From Myxosarcina sp. GA_180221_E-2-1-MAG-40_15 (GTDB lineage: Bacteria > Cyanobacteriota > Cyanobacteriia > Cyanobacteriales > Xenococcaceae): 64,000 nucleotides of DNA. A program made the position numbers and the translations under genes. The stretch lies in the NCBI GenBank assembly GCA_020692205.1, contig JAIMKV010000005.1, positions 53,533 to 117,532 on the forward strand, in the 5' to 3' direction. Shown one piece after another: positions 9,025 through 19,309 of this stretch (positions are counted from its first letter, which is position 1; each line of letters opens with the position of its first letter). The notes under the pieces were generated by a model. The model had not been told where the DNA came from and made no database searches. It saw only the letters and a list, made by a program, of their open reading frames with translations.

Positions 9025-10035
9025 TTAATTATCAATCGATAACTTCTTTTTTTGCGATCGCACGTGATTATCGGTCAAAACTCGATTTACGCCGTTATCG
9101 ATAGTGGCGATCGCTCTTGCCATAAAATCTGTAGCGACACCAAAGGTTAAGCGGCGGGCGAGAGGTTCAATAATTGTGCCATAACGTCGCCAACAAAGAC
9201 GCTTGTATTTAGTTGTGAAATAAGCATCTTCTGCTAGATTCCACTTTTGCCGCATTCGGTTTAAACTTGCCATTTGCCAGGCGTTGCTCCAGCGCAGCAT
9301 ATAGTAGTGTAAATCGGCTGTTTCTAGAGGAGGCCCTGGTAAATAAGTTACCACACAGTCTGGTTCAAAGTAGACTTTTTCTCCTGCTTCTCTAACAGTC
9401 ATACAAAAGTCCAGATGTTCTTTGGTATTTAGGAAAGCTTCGTCTAACATTCCCACTCGTTCAAAGATATCTCGTCTCACTAAGACACAGTGAAATTCTG
9501 CTAGTTCGGTTTCAGTTCGCTGTAGTTGTTCTCTCACATCAGCAACGCGCTTACCCTGAAGATACATTTTCTCTCGCAGTCTTCTTCTACCTTTCTTGTC
9601 AACAAAAATATGCGATTGTCCCCCAGCAAAATGAACTACTTCATGGAGTGGTTCGTACTGGCACATTAAAGGGCCAACCACAGCCGCTTTAGTAGTTTCG
9701 GCACAGCCTACCAGATTAGTTAACCAGCCTGGGGTAACAATAACGTCATTATCAATAAATACTACATATTTAGTATCTACTTGTCTTAAACCAATGTTCC
9801 GTGCCTGATTGGGGTATAGATAGCATTCAGTACGAATTAATTGAAAATTTTTTTCTGTTGCCTGTTGTGCTAAATAAGACTTAGTTTTGGCTGGAGAGTT
9901 ACCGTCTACATAAATTAGCTTAAAAGGAATTTTAGTATGTTCGTAAATGCTCTCTAAAGATTGTTGTGTGCAGCTAAATCTTTCTCGGGGAACGCTAACT
10001 ATAGTTACTTGTGGATCTAACATAAAGTTCATCAT
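9025..10035 (-). CDS. Family 2 glycosyltransferase
   Basis: About 336 residues from ATG 10033-10035; two ATG codons and a TTG are adjacent, so the exact start is uncertain by one or two codons. VTIVSVPRERF opens the domain, VDGNSP (44-49) replaces the usual DDGS, NQARNIGLR is near 78-86, and the DxD is FIDNDV (94-99). The acceptor-side acidic pair lies in the NTKEHLDFCMTVREAGEKVYF region, which resembles GT2 enzymes that act in surface glycan assembly. No membrane helix is obvious. Followed immediately on the same strand by the GH10 gene. Confidence 0.8.
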   Translation of the reverse strand: MMNFMLDPQVTIVSVPRERFSCTQQSLESIYEHTKIPFKLIYVDGNSPAKTKSYLAQQATEKNFQLIRTECYLYPNQARNIGLRQVDTKYVVFIDNDVIVTPGWLTNLVGCAETTKAAVVGPLMCQYEPLHEVVHFAGGQSHIFVDKKGRRRLREKMYLQGKRVADVREQLQRTETELAEFHCVLVRRDIFERVGMLDEAFLNTKEHLDFCMTVREAGEKVYFEPDCVVTYLPGPPLETADLHYYMLRWSNAWQMASLNRMRQKWNLAEDAYFTTKYKRLCWRRYGTIIEPLARRLTFGVATDFMARAIATIDNGVNRVLTDNHVRSQKKKLSIDN

Positions 10036-10142
10036 CAATCTAAAATTTGGGACTTAATTTGAATAGAATAAGCGATCGCCTATCGTTCATGCTTAAGAAT
10101 TTAATGTTATCTACAATACCAACAGTTTTTTGAGTAATATAA

Positions 10143-11414
10143 TCAACTTGAAGTTTTTCTAGTCATTATCTTATCTGAATTAATTAGGGAACGATAAATA
10201 TTTATTAAATCATCATTTATCTGGTCTAGATTATAATTTTGCAAGACAAATTCTCGACCCGATTTGCCCATAGCTGACCAAAGTTGGGGATGTTCAATTA
10301 AGTAACCCAATTTATCGGCTAAAGCTGCGGCATCTTTTTCTGGAACCAGAAAACCAGATTTACCATTTTCTACTAACTCGGGTATACCACCATGATAGGT
10401 GCTAACTACGGGTAACCCAATCGCCATTGCTTCTTTTAAGACATTTATTGGTGCATCTTGATTGCCATCGGCAGCAGTAATGCTAGGAGCGACAAAAATC
10501 TGCGTACTGTTTAAAATCTCGACAATTTCTGTTTCGTTGCGCCAGCCCATTAACTCAATGTTCTCAGTGAGATTAAGCTCTTGGATTAACTCAGCAAAAT
10601 AAGAGCGTAAAGACCCTTCGCCAATGATTTTATAGCGTAAATGAGGATAGGTTGGAACTAACTTGGCTATAGCGCGGATTACGTATTCAATGCCTTTTTT
10701 CTCTACTAGTCTACCCGTAGTGGCAATTTGAATTGAACCGTCTTCAGGTAAAGAACGAGACTGATAGGCAAAGCGATCGCAATCTAAACCAGAACGATTA
10801 ACCTTAATTTTATCTGGGGGGCAACCAATCGAGATGGCTTTATTACGGAAGAAATCGCAGTTAGTTAAAAAAAAGTCACCGTAACGAAATAGCTGTTGAT
10901 AAACATTCTCTCCTTTTTGCTGCACGAAGCTACTAATATCATGTCCTCGAAAAGTAGTAATTAGTTTGGCTTTTGGGGCGTTGACGTGACGAAATGCCAT
11001 GCCACGATAACTTTGTGTCCCAAATTGACAGTGAATAATGTCGTAATCTTGATTTAGATTGGGAATAACTGTATGTAATAACCACAAGGAAAGAGTTAAA
11101 TCGGTTAAAGGAAAAGGATAAAGCGATCGCCATAGCTGTCGGGGACAAACCAGAGCATAATTAAAAATTAGTCCGATACCTTTGATTAATCTCAGCAGTA
11201 AATTTTCTGGTAGTTCTGGTAAATAGTAAGTCCGTTCTTGAAGCTGGTATTGTTCAACCACAGGATGAACCTTGTCACTATTACCGCGAATTTCGGCATA
11301 AATATCTACTTCGCAACCACGATCAATTAGTCCCGCGATTTGATTTAAAATAAATGTCTCCGAGAGAATGGGAAACTCGTAGACCATGAAGGCAACTTTT
11401 AGGCGATCGCTCAT
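10143..11414 (-). CDS. Family 4 glycosyltransferase (GT-B fold)
   Basis: 423 residues. The N-terminal half starts with FMVYEFPILSETFILNQIAGL and carries CQFGTQ and FRGHDIS, typical of colanic-acid/exopolysaccharide GT4 enzymes. The C-terminal half has GRLVEKKGIEYVIRAIAKL and the sugar-nucleotide-binding EAMAIGLPVVSTYHGGIPEL. It is a retaining transferase by family. Its start codon overlaps the stop of the GT2 gene upstream (11411-11414, ATGA), which indicates translational coupling. Confidence 0.88.
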   Translation of the reverse strand: MSDRLKVAFMVYEFPILSETFILNQIAGLIDRGCEVDIYAEIRGNSDKVHPVVEQYQLQERTYYLPELPENLLLRLIKGIGLIFNYALVCPRQLWRSLYPFPLTDLTLSLWLLHTVIPNLNQDYDIIHCQFGTQSYRGMAFRHVNAPKAKLITTFRGHDISSFVQQKGENVYQQLFRYGDFFLTNCDFFRNKAISIGCPPDKIKVNRSGLDCDRFAYQSRSLPEDGSIQIATTGRLVEKKGIEYVIRAIAKLVPTYPHLRYKIIGEGSLRSYFAELIQELNLTENIELMGWRNETEIVEILNSTQIFVAPSITAADGNQDAPINVLKEAMAIGLPVVSTYHGGIPELVENGKSGFLVPEKDAAALADKLGYLIEHPQLWSAMGKSGREFVLQNYNLDQINDDLINIYRSLINSDKIMTRKTSS

Positions 11415-12334
11415 TGTCTGGCCGAAACTCCCCCTAATTTTAGTCTTAATAGCTCTAATACGGTGATATAACGCACTAAAGTCATGGTTAAAATCACCTT
11501 CAGTTTATCGGTGAGGTTTTTTAGCTGCGGATCTTGGTAATTATTAATAGCAAAGAAAACTGGTGGCATTAAATTAAAAGCGATCGCTTCAAGAAACAGC
11601 CAATTTGCTTCCAGCCAATTATATTCTGGCTGGTGTTTTCGATCATAAGCACCTCCAGCATAGCGAATTACTTTTTGGCGCAGTTGTTTGAAAGAATAAA
11701 GCGCGGGATGCGCCACTCGAACATCCTCAGCGTATACCTGTTGATATCCTTGGGCATAAACTCTCTTGCCCCATTCAATGTCGCCATTAGATTTAAGCTG
11801 GTCATTAAACACACCTACTGTTTCAATGATTTGTTTCCAGGTAAAAAGATTAGCCGTGACGCTGTAATGATGTTTTTCGATACAGTCTTGTTGACGAAAA
11901 GCTAAGATACTTTCATAAAGCTCAACAGTTGAAGGCTGGTTAGGATCGCGCCAAAAAATCTCAATCTCTCCCCCCACCAAACCACAATTATCAACTCGCT
12001 GTAGATGATCAACGCCTGTTTCAATCCAGTCTGGTGCGGGGATACAGTCAGCATCGGTAAAAGCTATAACCTCTCCCTGGGCGACGCTTAAACCTTTATT
12101 TCTAGCTGCATAAGAGCCTGGCATTAATTCTGATTGGGCGATCGCGTTGTCAAATTGTTGGACAATGCCCTTAATATTGGCGGTGGCATCCGACCCATTA
12201 TCAACTACGATTACCTCATAGCGGTCTTTTGAATAGGTTTGTTGCTCTAAAGCCTCTAGGCATAAACGCAACCGCTCTCCATCATTGTAGACGGGAATAA
12301 TCACCGAAACCAAAGGCGGTAAACGCTCGAACAT
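11411..12334 (-). CDS. Family 2 glycosyltransferase
   Basis: 307 residues with VSVIIPVYNDGE at 9-20, VVDNGSD at 43-49, a PGSYAARN segment, and the metal-binding FTDADCIP. The second half carries the acceptor-site segment SNGDIEWGKRVYAQGYQQVYA and two moderately hydrophobic stretches near the C-terminus that may bind the membrane. First gene of a leftward unit with the GT4 gene, whose start overlaps its stop by 4 bp. Transcribed divergently from the next GT2 gene. Confidence 0.85.
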   Translation of the reverse strand: MFERLPPLVSVIIPVYNDGERLRLCLEALEQQTYSKDRYEVIVVDNGSDATANIKGIVQQFDNAIAQSELMPGSYAARNKGLSVAQGEVIAFTDADCIPAPDWIETGVDHLQRVDNCGLVGGEIEIFWRDPNQPSTVELYESILAFRQQDCIEKHHYSVTANLFTWKQIIETVGVFNDQLKSNGDIEWGKRVYAQGYQQVYAEDVRVAHPALYSFKQLRQKVIRYAGGAYDRKHQPEYNWLEANWLFLEAIAFNLMPPVFFAINNYQDPQLKNLTDKLKVILTMTLVRYITVLELLRLKLGGVSARQ

Positions 12335-12537
12335 TAGCTATAGATTATCAGTAAAATTAACTAGTCATTCTCTATATATTCTGGATCGTTTTTATTCTAC
12401 CCAAGTTGATCAAGTTTAAAGTCGGCAACAGCTTACGGCTATCTTAACTTTTTTAAGATTTAATGATACAACCAGGAAATAATTTTTGCTTTACAGTAAT
12501 TAAGATTTTAACAATTTAAAAATTTTCATTAGTGGTA

Positions 12538-13434
12538 ATGTCTCAGAAACCTTTTTTCTCAATTGTAATTCCCACCTATAATCGTCCCCAAAGACTAGCA
12601 AGCTGTTTGCAAGCGATCGCCTCTAGCGACTATCCTCGCGATTGTTTTGAAGTTATCGTGGTTGATGATGGCAGTAAAACGCCTTTGGATTCTGTAGTTG
12701 AGCCATTTAAACTCAAGATTCATCTCCAACTATTACGTCAAGAAAATGCTGGCCCTGCTGCTGCTAGAAATCGTGGTGCTACAGTTGCTCAAGGAGAATT
12801 TTTAGCATTTACCGACGATGATTGTCAACCCAAGGCTGATTGGTTGACTAAGTTTGCCGCTAGCTTGGCAAATGCACCCCAAGCTATGCTGGGCGGTAAA
12901 ACCATCAATGCTTTGGCTAATAATCCTTTCTCTGCTGCTTCGCAAAAGCTGATTGATTATCTTTATGAATATTACAATCCAGCTAAAGGTAAAGATGCCT
13001 TTTTCGCCTCCAATAATATTGCCATGCCCACCGCTAATTTTAGAGCTTTGAATGGGTTTGATGTTTCTTTTCCCTTAGCCGCCGCCGAAGATCGTGATTT
13101 TTGCGATCGCTGGAGTCAAGTATATCCAATGGTATATGTACCTGAAGCACAAATCGATCACTATCACAATTTAGATCTGGCTTCATTTTGCAAACAGCAT
13201 TTTGGGTACGGTAGAGGAGCTTTTTGTTTTCATCAAATACGTTCTCAAAGAGCAGCTAAAGAAATCCAAGTTGAGCCATTGTCTTTTTACTTTGATTTAC
13301 TTTCCTATCCTTTTTCTCAAACTTCAAAACAGCCCAAAATACTAATCTCAATCCTATTTTTTCTCTCGCAAGTTGCTAATGTAGCAGGATTTTTCTGGGA
13401 AAAATTTAGGGTTCAATCGCTCAAAACTACCTAA
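12538..13434 (+). CDS. Family 2 glycosyltransferase
   Basis: 298 residues from ATG 12538-12540; a GTG two codons earlier (12532) is possible but less likely. SIVIPTYNRPQRLASCL opens the GT-A domain, VVDDGSK follows, then AGPAAARNRGA and the metal-binding DDDCQP. The YHNLDLASFCKQHFGYGRGA segment is a recurring acceptor-side motif in GT2 enzymes of cell-surface clusters. Begins a rightward run that continues with two membrane glycosyltransferase genes 20 and about 130 bp further on. Confidence 0.85.
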   Translation: MSQKPFFSIVIPTYNRPQRLASCLQAIASSDYPRDCFEVIVVDDGSKTPLDSVVEPFKLKIHLQLLRQENAGPAAARNRGATVAQGEFLAFTDDDCQPKADWLTKFAASLANAPQAMLGGKTINALANNPFSAASQKLIDYLYEYYNPAKGKDAFFASNNIAMPTANFRALNGFDVSFPLAAAEDRDFCDRWSQVYPMVYVPEAQIDHYHNLDLASFCKQHFGYGRGAFCFHQIRSQRAAKEIQVEPLSFYFDLLSYPFSQTSKQPKILISILFFLSQVANVAGFFWEKFRVQSLKTT

Positions 13435-13454
13435 TTTAAGTATTTTCGGTTGAC

Positions 13455-15125
13455 ATGCTCAAAATAGATAATTCTGGTGAATTCGGATTGAATAAGCTTA
13501 ATAAAGCCGATTTTAGACTTTATTTACTATTGCTAATCGCGTTCTTTATAGTCAGTGCGATTGGCATAGTCAATCATGAAATGTGGCGAGATGAATTAGA
13601 AGCACGGTTGATTGCTAGAGATAGCAATTCTGTTGCAGATTTATTACATAATTTAAAGTATGTAGGTCATCCAGGCTTGTGGTACTTATGCCTATATTTT
13701 TTGGCGAAGTTAACCAATAATCCGACAAGTATGCAACTCCTGCATTTAATTATTGTTACGGCAGTTGTATTTGTTTTTCTCTACTATTCAACATTTAGTA
13801 ATTTACAGAAAACTTTATTTTGTTTTAGCTATTTTCCTTTATATGAATATGGAATCATTAGCAGAAATTATAGTTTAGGTGTTTTGCTTATTTTTACCTG
13901 TTGTAGTTTGCTATGTCGAGAAAAACATAATTATATATTTTTGGCAATTATTTTGGCTTTATTATGCCATGTCAATGCCTATAGTTTGATTATTAGCTTT
14001 ACGTTTGCTTTAGTTCTGTTTACTGAAGCTTTAATAAAAATATTTTGGTTTAATATAGTATCTGTACGCAAATCAAACTTGTTTATTAGCATTACAATTT
14101 ATTTGTTCGGTTGGATCAGTGCGATTAGGCAGATAATTCCCCCAAGTTATCTCCAAGATGAACCAGAATTAGTTGGAGTGGTTAACCAAGCAAGTCAACC
14201 AGACAAATCAATTTTGGTCACTGTTATTAAAAATAGTTTGCCAGAAGATTTAGATATTGACAGAGTTGTCACAGGGATTTGGCGAAGTTATATTCCTATT
14301 CCTAATTTTTTCACTCAGCATTTATGGGGAACAAATATTCTAACTGAGAACCAGCAGTTTCCTCGTATAGCTTCAGTAAATTCAGCTCCTATAATAGCAA
14401 CATTGTTATCATTACTATTGTTGTTAATTTTTGCAGCTGTTTTTATTCGTCAACCCAAAGTATTTTTGATTTATACAGGCGGTACTTTATTAATTAATAT
14501 ATTTGGTTTGCTAGCGAAAATGCCTGACTTAAGACATAATGGACATCTGTTTATTTTGTTGATAGCCTGCTATTGGATCTTTTTTTATAATTCTCAAGCT
14601 GATTTTACAGCTTTTAACCAAGCTCACTATAATTTAACCCAGCATAGTATATTTCATTTTGTCAACAGACACAAAAGTATCCTAATAACAATTATTTTGT
14701 GTATCCAATTTTATGCTGGAGTTAAAATATATATTCTAGATTTAATTAAGCCTTTCTCGAATAGTCAAGCTGCTGCCATATTTATCCAAAAAAATGGTCT
14801 AGAAGACTATATTATTATTGGTAGCCAAGATGTTAAAGTTTCTCCCATATCTGCTTGGTTAAATCGTAGAATATATTACCCAGAAGTAGAAGATTTTGGT
14901 ACATTTACTGTTTGGACACCTAAAAGTACCAAGCATAAGACCAATATAAACCAACAAGAAATTATTGAGCAAGTTGAGAAGTTAAGTAAAAACAGCAATA
15001 AGCTATTATTATTACTGGACAAAAAATTACTAGAGACAAATTCTGCTCTGAGTTTTGATTTGATTGCCTCGTTTGATGATCCTAGCTTAGTCGAGGAAGA
15101 TTTTTTTCTTTATTCAATTAATTGA
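13455..15125 (+). CDS. GT-C membrane glycosyltransferase (PMT/GT39-like)
   Basis: 556 residues with about ten membrane helices. After the first helix comes MWRDELEARL, the acidic loop expected in GT-C transferases that use lipid-phosphate sugars, followed by GHPGLWYL. The C-terminal 130 residues are soluble (ADF, IIGSQDVKVSPISAWLNRR, ending in an FLYSIN tail) and probably periplasmic. By family it would transfer a sugar from a polyprenyl-phosphate donor on the outer face of the membrane. Donor and acceptor are unknown. The strong A/T codon bias matches the following gene. Confidence 0.7.
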   Translation: MLKIDNSGEFGLNKLNKADFRLYLLLLIAFFIVSAIGIVNHEMWRDELEARLIARDSNSVADLLHNLKYVGHPGLWYLCLYFLAKLTNNPTSMQLLHLIIVTAVVFVFLYYSTFSNLQKTLFCFSYFPLYEYGIISRNYSLGVLLIFTCCSLLCREKHNYIFLAIILALLCHVNAYSLIISFTFALVLFTEALIKIFWFNIVSVRKSNLFISITIYLFGWISAIRQIIPPSYLQDEPELVGVVNQASQPDKSILVTVIKNSLPEDLDIDRVVTGIWRSYIPIPNFFTQHLWGTNILTENQQFPRIASVNSAPIIATLLSLLLLLIFAAVFIRQPKVFLIYTGGTLLINIFGLLAKMPDLRHNGHLFILLIACYWIFFYNSQADFTAFNQAHYNLTQHSIFHFVNRHKSILITIILCIQFYAGVKIYILDLIKPFSNSQAAAIFIQKNGLEDYIIIGSQDVKVSPISAWLNRRIYYPEVEDFGTFTVWTPKSTKHKTNINQQEIIEQVEKLSKNSNKLLLLLDKKLLETNSALSFDLIASFDDPSLVEEDFFLYSIN

Positions 15126-15255
15126 CGAGTTTTGAACTATCCACCAATCAAAATAGGTTAAATTAAGTTTTTTTGTGAATTCTGAACCTTAAAAATAACC
15201 ATAAGGTATAAAATATTTTAAGTCTCAAAAAAACTATTTTGTCTTCGATAGATTT

Positions 15256-16562
15256 ATGAAACCAGCTAAAAACATTAAAATATTAAATGTACTATTTATC
15301 TTGGCTTTAGCATTTACGGCGATCGCTTTAGTAGTTGATATTGACAGTACTCTTACTTATATTGGCACAGATTTAAGAAATAGAGTTGTTGCCGGCAGAT
15401 TAGTTTTACAGGGAATAGATCCTTATTTTTTTAAATGGCAACCTAGCTTATCGGAGCGACTTTACGATCCATTAGATATTCCTGGTGAACTACTGTCTAA
15501 AGTTAGCGTTCCTCCTACAGTTATAGCTTTGCATTCGATTATTGCTCCCCTTTCTTACCTACAGCAAAAAGTAATTTGGCTCATAGTTCAGTGGGTAGCC
15601 TTTATCGCTACAGTAGTTATTTTTCTGAAAACAAGTGATTCTAAGCTAAAAACCAATTCAACTATCGCCATCGGTTTTTTTTTGTCAACGGTTTATTTTG
15701 GCGTTTTCACGTTAGCTCTGGTCAAATATATATAGTTTATATATTTCTGCTAGCAATTGCCTGGTTCTTATTGAATAAGTTACCTAAATACAATTATTTT
15801 TTCAGTGGAATTTTGGTGGGCATAACTACAAGTTTAAGACCTCCATTCTTATTATTTTTCATTCCTTTTTTAATCTTTCAAAGATATTCGTTTTTGTTGG
15901 GCGGGTTAGTTGGCTTATTATTAACCTTTGTACTATCTTTTAGCGTAGCCAGCTTATTTATCTGGAAACAATATATTTTAGCGATGCTTGGTATGACAGG
16001 CTTTGTCAATTTAAATGAATATTTATCCTTACCTGAAAAAAGCATCGCTGGCTCGAATATCATTTATCCCCAAACCTTTGAAGGATTTAATATATACAGT
16101 AGAAACCCTTTAGAATTCCGTAATCTATTTAACACTTCTATTTATGATGCTTTAAATGCTTTAGACATACCTAAGAGTCGAGAGATTTTAATTATTGGAT
16201 TTATTCTGACTATCGCCTTTTTAACCTTTTATCTAATTAAATATAATTCGAGGATTAAAGATGTTAAATTCATGTTTTTGTTTGGCACTTTAATATGCTT
16301 AATTGGTGAATTTTTTATTCCTGTTGCTAGATACTCATATTATGATGTGCAGTTTATGTTACCGCTATTAATCATAATTAGTAAAGCTAATGTGATTGAG
16401 CTAGTCTCAAATAAACTAATTATTGTGTTATTGATCGGATTACTTTTAAGTTTAGGATGTTTTGTCTGGATCGATAAATATTTGTTTTTTAGTAGTTATT
16501 CAATAGCTTTTTATACTACTGTTACTTCACTAATTCTTCTCAGACAAGAGGCTAAACAGTAA
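15256..16562 (+). pseudogene. GT-C mannosyltransferase-like gene (GT87/DUF2029) with frameshift
   Basis: Two adjacent frames make one protein. The first (15256-15735) reads through IGTDLRNRVVAGRLVLQGIDPYFF, the acidic start of DUF2029/GT87 membrane transferases, and ends VFTLALVKYI. The second frame continues with GQIYIVYIFLLAIAWFLL from 15720, then a helix and SLRPPFLLFF, and ends at 16562. The join LALGQIYI is exactly what the family has (a GQ-containing helix followed by a helix and a KP/RP loop) and needs one extra base near 15720, where CTGG would be CTGGG. Either a natural one-base loss or a sequencing error. The intact product would have about 435 residues and 8 to 10 helices. Confidence 0.75.
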
Positions 16563-16797
16563 AAAACTTGTTTAAAAATTCAAGAGATATACCTGAAGGG
16601 TTCAAGATTAAGCAAATTCAAATCATCAAGAAGGCTAGTGGTTACTCTAAGTACCGAGACTTTTGTGTCCAAGTCTGCTTCGCATTTTGGATTTAACACC
16701 ATCATAATGAATTATTTAAACAGATTAAAATCAACATTCATCGCGGGTTACTATAATTCTTAGAGTTTTCTCGAAAGTATTGTTACTTTCCCTAAAC

Positions 16798-18429
16798 ATG
16801 GTAGATACATTTCATTCAGAAGCAGCGGCCAAGCGTTTTAGACAGCTACAAAATCAGCTACGAGAATGGACAAAATCACCCGAGGAGGGGAAGCTTTGGC
16901 AGAGTATTGATATTTTTGACCAAGATAACTTTGACATATTAGTTATTCCTTCGTTTAGCGTCGATCAGCAGGTAGGAGATAAAGTAGCGGGATTTTTACA
17001 CTATGAAGAAAGGTTGCTATTTTCTTTGATTCGCTTACGTAATCCTTTAACTAGGGTAATTTATATTACGGCTTTGCCCTTATGTCCGATCGTAATTGAT
17101 TATTATCTGCAACTATTACCAGGAATTCCCTTTTCTCATGCTCGCGATCGCTTATTATTAATCAGCACCTACGATGGTTCTCTCAAACCTCTAACCCAAA
17201 AGATTTTAGAGCGTCCTCGGCTGGTAGAGAAAATTCGCCGTGCTTTGCGTCCTAACAAATCATATATGGTCTGCTATAACTCCACCGATTTAGAGCAGCA
17301 ATTATCTTTACAATTAGGTATCCCTCTGTTGGCGGCATCTCCTGAAGTGCTGACTTGGGGTTCAAAAAGCGGTAGTCGGCGAATTTTTGCCGAGGCGAAG
17401 ATTCCTCATCCTGACGGCAGCTACACCGTTACCAATACAGCGGATTTGCTTCAAGAATTATGGCTACTCTGGCAAAGACAGCCCGATCTGCAACGAATTG
17501 TTGTCAAGCTCAACGAAGGTTTTTCTGGTGAAGGCAATGCCGTATTAGACTTAAGACCAATTCAAAACTACGCTCCTGATCTATGCAGTAAGGTAGAAAC
17601 CAAAACTGCTTTAAGTAAACAGCTAGAAACTATGAGCTTTCAGGGTACAGGAGAAACTTGGTCTTCTTTTTCGACTCGTATTCCCGAATTAGGGGCAATT
17701 GTTGAGGCTTTTGTCGAAGGAGAGCTTAAACGATCGCCTAGTGTGCAAGGTTATATTCGACCATCAGGAGAAGTAGAAATTATCTCCACCCATGATCAAA
17801 TTTTGGGGGGTACAAATGGACAAGTCTATGAAGGGTGCTATTTTCCTGCCGATGCTGCCTATCGCTATGAATTACAGGAACTGGGCTTGAGAGTAGGAGA
17901 AGTCTTGGCAGCCAAAGGTGCAATAGAACGTTATGGAGTAGATTTCATTGCAGTACAGGATAGCGAAACCAAAAAATGGGAGATTCAGGCGATCGAAATT
18001 AACTTACGTAAGGGTGGCACAACCCATCCTTTTATGACCTTGAGATTGTTGACTAATGGCACATTTGATTACGATACAGGAAAATTTTTCAGCCAGCAAG
18101 GTCAGGAGAAATACTATATTGCTACGGATAATTTACAAAAGGAGCAGTATCGGGGTTTATTGCCTAATGATTTGATGGATATTGTTGCTCAGGAAAGACT
18201 ACATTTTGATAGTAGCAGTCAGACGGGAACGGTCTTTCATCTTATGGGTGCGTTGTCAGAATTCGGCAAGTTAGGCTTAACCAGTATTGGTAACTCTTTA
18301 GCAGAAGCTCAGCAGATATATGACCGCGTTGAAGCCGTCTTAGATCGAGCAACTGAAGTTAATCCTCAAATCGAACCAGATCAAGAAACTTTCTTACCGT
18401 TACCGATTAATTGGAGCAGTAATCAGTAA
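16798..18429 (+). CDS. ATP-grasp carboxylate-amine ligase (PGM1-related)
   Basis: 543 residues from ATG 16798-16800; a TTG at 16780 would add six residues but is less credible. The N-terminal 200 residues match the cyanobacterial family named PGM1-related peptide ligase. The ATP-grasp core follows: TWGSKSGSRRIFAEAKIPHPDG, then the ATP-binding VVKLNEGFSGEGNAVL, EAFVEGELKRSPSVQGY, and the metal-binding EINLRKGGTTHPFMTL. ATP-grasp enzymes join a carboxylate to an amine or thiol through an acyl-phosphate. PGM1 makes the starter amide in pheganomycin synthesis; the cyanobacterial substrate is not known. Stands alone between the glycosyltransferases and a convergent glucokinase. Confidence 0.65.
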   Translation: MVDTFHSEAAAKRFRQLQNQLREWTKSPEEGKLWQSIDIFDQDNFDILVIPSFSVDQQVGDKVAGFLHYEERLLFSLIRLRNPLTRVIYITALPLCPIVIDYYLQLLPGIPFSHARDRLLLISTYDGSLKPLTQKILERPRLVEKIRRALRPNKSYMVCYNSTDLEQQLSLQLGIPLLAASPEVLTWGSKSGSRRIFAEAKIPHPDGSYTVTNTADLLQELWLLWQRQPDLQRIVVKLNEGFSGEGNAVLDLRPIQNYAPDLCSKVETKTALSKQLETMSFQGTGETWSSFSTRIPELGAIVEAFVEGELKRSPSVQGYIRPSGEVEIISTHDQILGGTNGQVYEGCYFPADAAYRYELQELGLRVGEVLAAKGAIERYGVDFIAVQDSETKKWEIQAIEINLRKGGTTHPFMTLRLLTNGTFDYDTGKFFSQQGQEKYYIATDNLQKEQYRGLLPNDLMDIVAQERLHFDSSSQTGTVFHLMGALSEFGKLGLTSIGNSLAEAQQIYDRVEAVLDRATEVNPQIEPDQETFLPLPINWSSNQ

Positions 18430-19134
18430 TTAATTAGTCCAGAGTTTAATACCGCCCAGTAAGCCGTTAATGTTAGGAACAATCGTGGCATTATCAGGCA
18501 AAGTAAAGTCAATATTTTTAGTTTCTCCGCCACCAAGATAAAGTTGGTCATAGTTAAACAGATGTTCTAGATTAGCTAGGGCTTTTTCCAAACGATCATT
18601 CCATTTCTTTTGACCTTCTTTCTCTAAGGCTGCTCTACCTAATTGTTGTTCATAAGTTTCTTTCTTACGAAACGGATGATGTCCCATCTCCAAATTTGGC
18701 ACTAATTTTCCGTCGACAAATAAAGCTGAACCAAATCCCGTCCCCAAAGTCACCACCAGCTCTACTCCTTGACCAGAAATCGCCCCAAACCCCTGAATAT
18801 CGGCATCATTAGCTACCTTTACTGGCTTAGATAATAACTGCGACAAATTAGTCGCCAAGTCGTATTCCAGCCAATCAGGGTCTAGGTTAACGGCAGTTTT
18901 AATTAGACCATGTTGCACTACTCCAGGAAAGCCCACTGACACACGGTCAAACTCTTGGGATTGGGCGAGGGTCAAAATAGTATTAATTACCTGTTTTGGT
19001 TTGGCTGGATCAGGAGTTTTTAAACGTTGGCGATCGCTAATCGGTTGACCTTGAGGATCTAAGACCATGACTTTAATTCCACTACCGCCGATATCTACTG
19101 CCAAAGTATGTAATTGCTGAGACTGATTCATCAT
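18430..19134 (-). CDS. ppgK: Polyphosphate glucokinase-like ROK-family kinase
   Basis: 234 residues. The phosphate-binding loop AVDIGGSGIKVMVLD is near residues 12-26, followed by VGFPGVV, the catalytic-region ANDADIQGFGA, and LGTGFGSALFVDGKLVPNLEMGHHPF. The last segment carries the conserved E-x-GHH-P found in polyphosphate-dependent glucokinases, which lack the zinc-finger cysteines of other ROK kinases. Expected reaction: glucose plus polyphosphate or ATP to glucose 6-phosphate, in the cytoplasm. The gene converges on the ATP-grasp gene with no spacer. Confidence 0.75.
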   Translation of the reverse strand: MMNQSQQLHTLAVDIGGSGIKVMVLDPQGQPISDRQRLKTPDPAKPKQVINTILTLAQSQEFDRVSVGFPGVVQHGLIKTAVNLDPDWLEYDLATNLSQLLSKPVKVANDADIQGFGAISGQGVELVVTLGTGFGSALFVDGKLVPNLEMGHHPFRKKETYEQQLGRAALEKEGQKKWNDRLEKALANLEHLFNYDQLYLGGGETKNIDFTLPDNATIVPNINGLLGGIKLWTN

Positions 19135-19309
19135 GCTTTCTTGTATAGAGCTATCCAGATTATAAAAGTTTCAGGTAATTTAATTAAGCCTGATTCGTTT
19201 TAGTTTTAATCGGGAACAATAAGTATTGATAATACTTTTTTCGACATAAATATTATTCAAACGATTTTAAATTGCGATTCTTGGCTTGTCTGTCAACACT
19301 ATTTTAATT

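Noticed and set aside
15256..15735. First half of the GT87-like gene as a separate short protein
   Set aside because: The second frame continues the same family pattern at once; one frameshifted gene is simpler than two genes.
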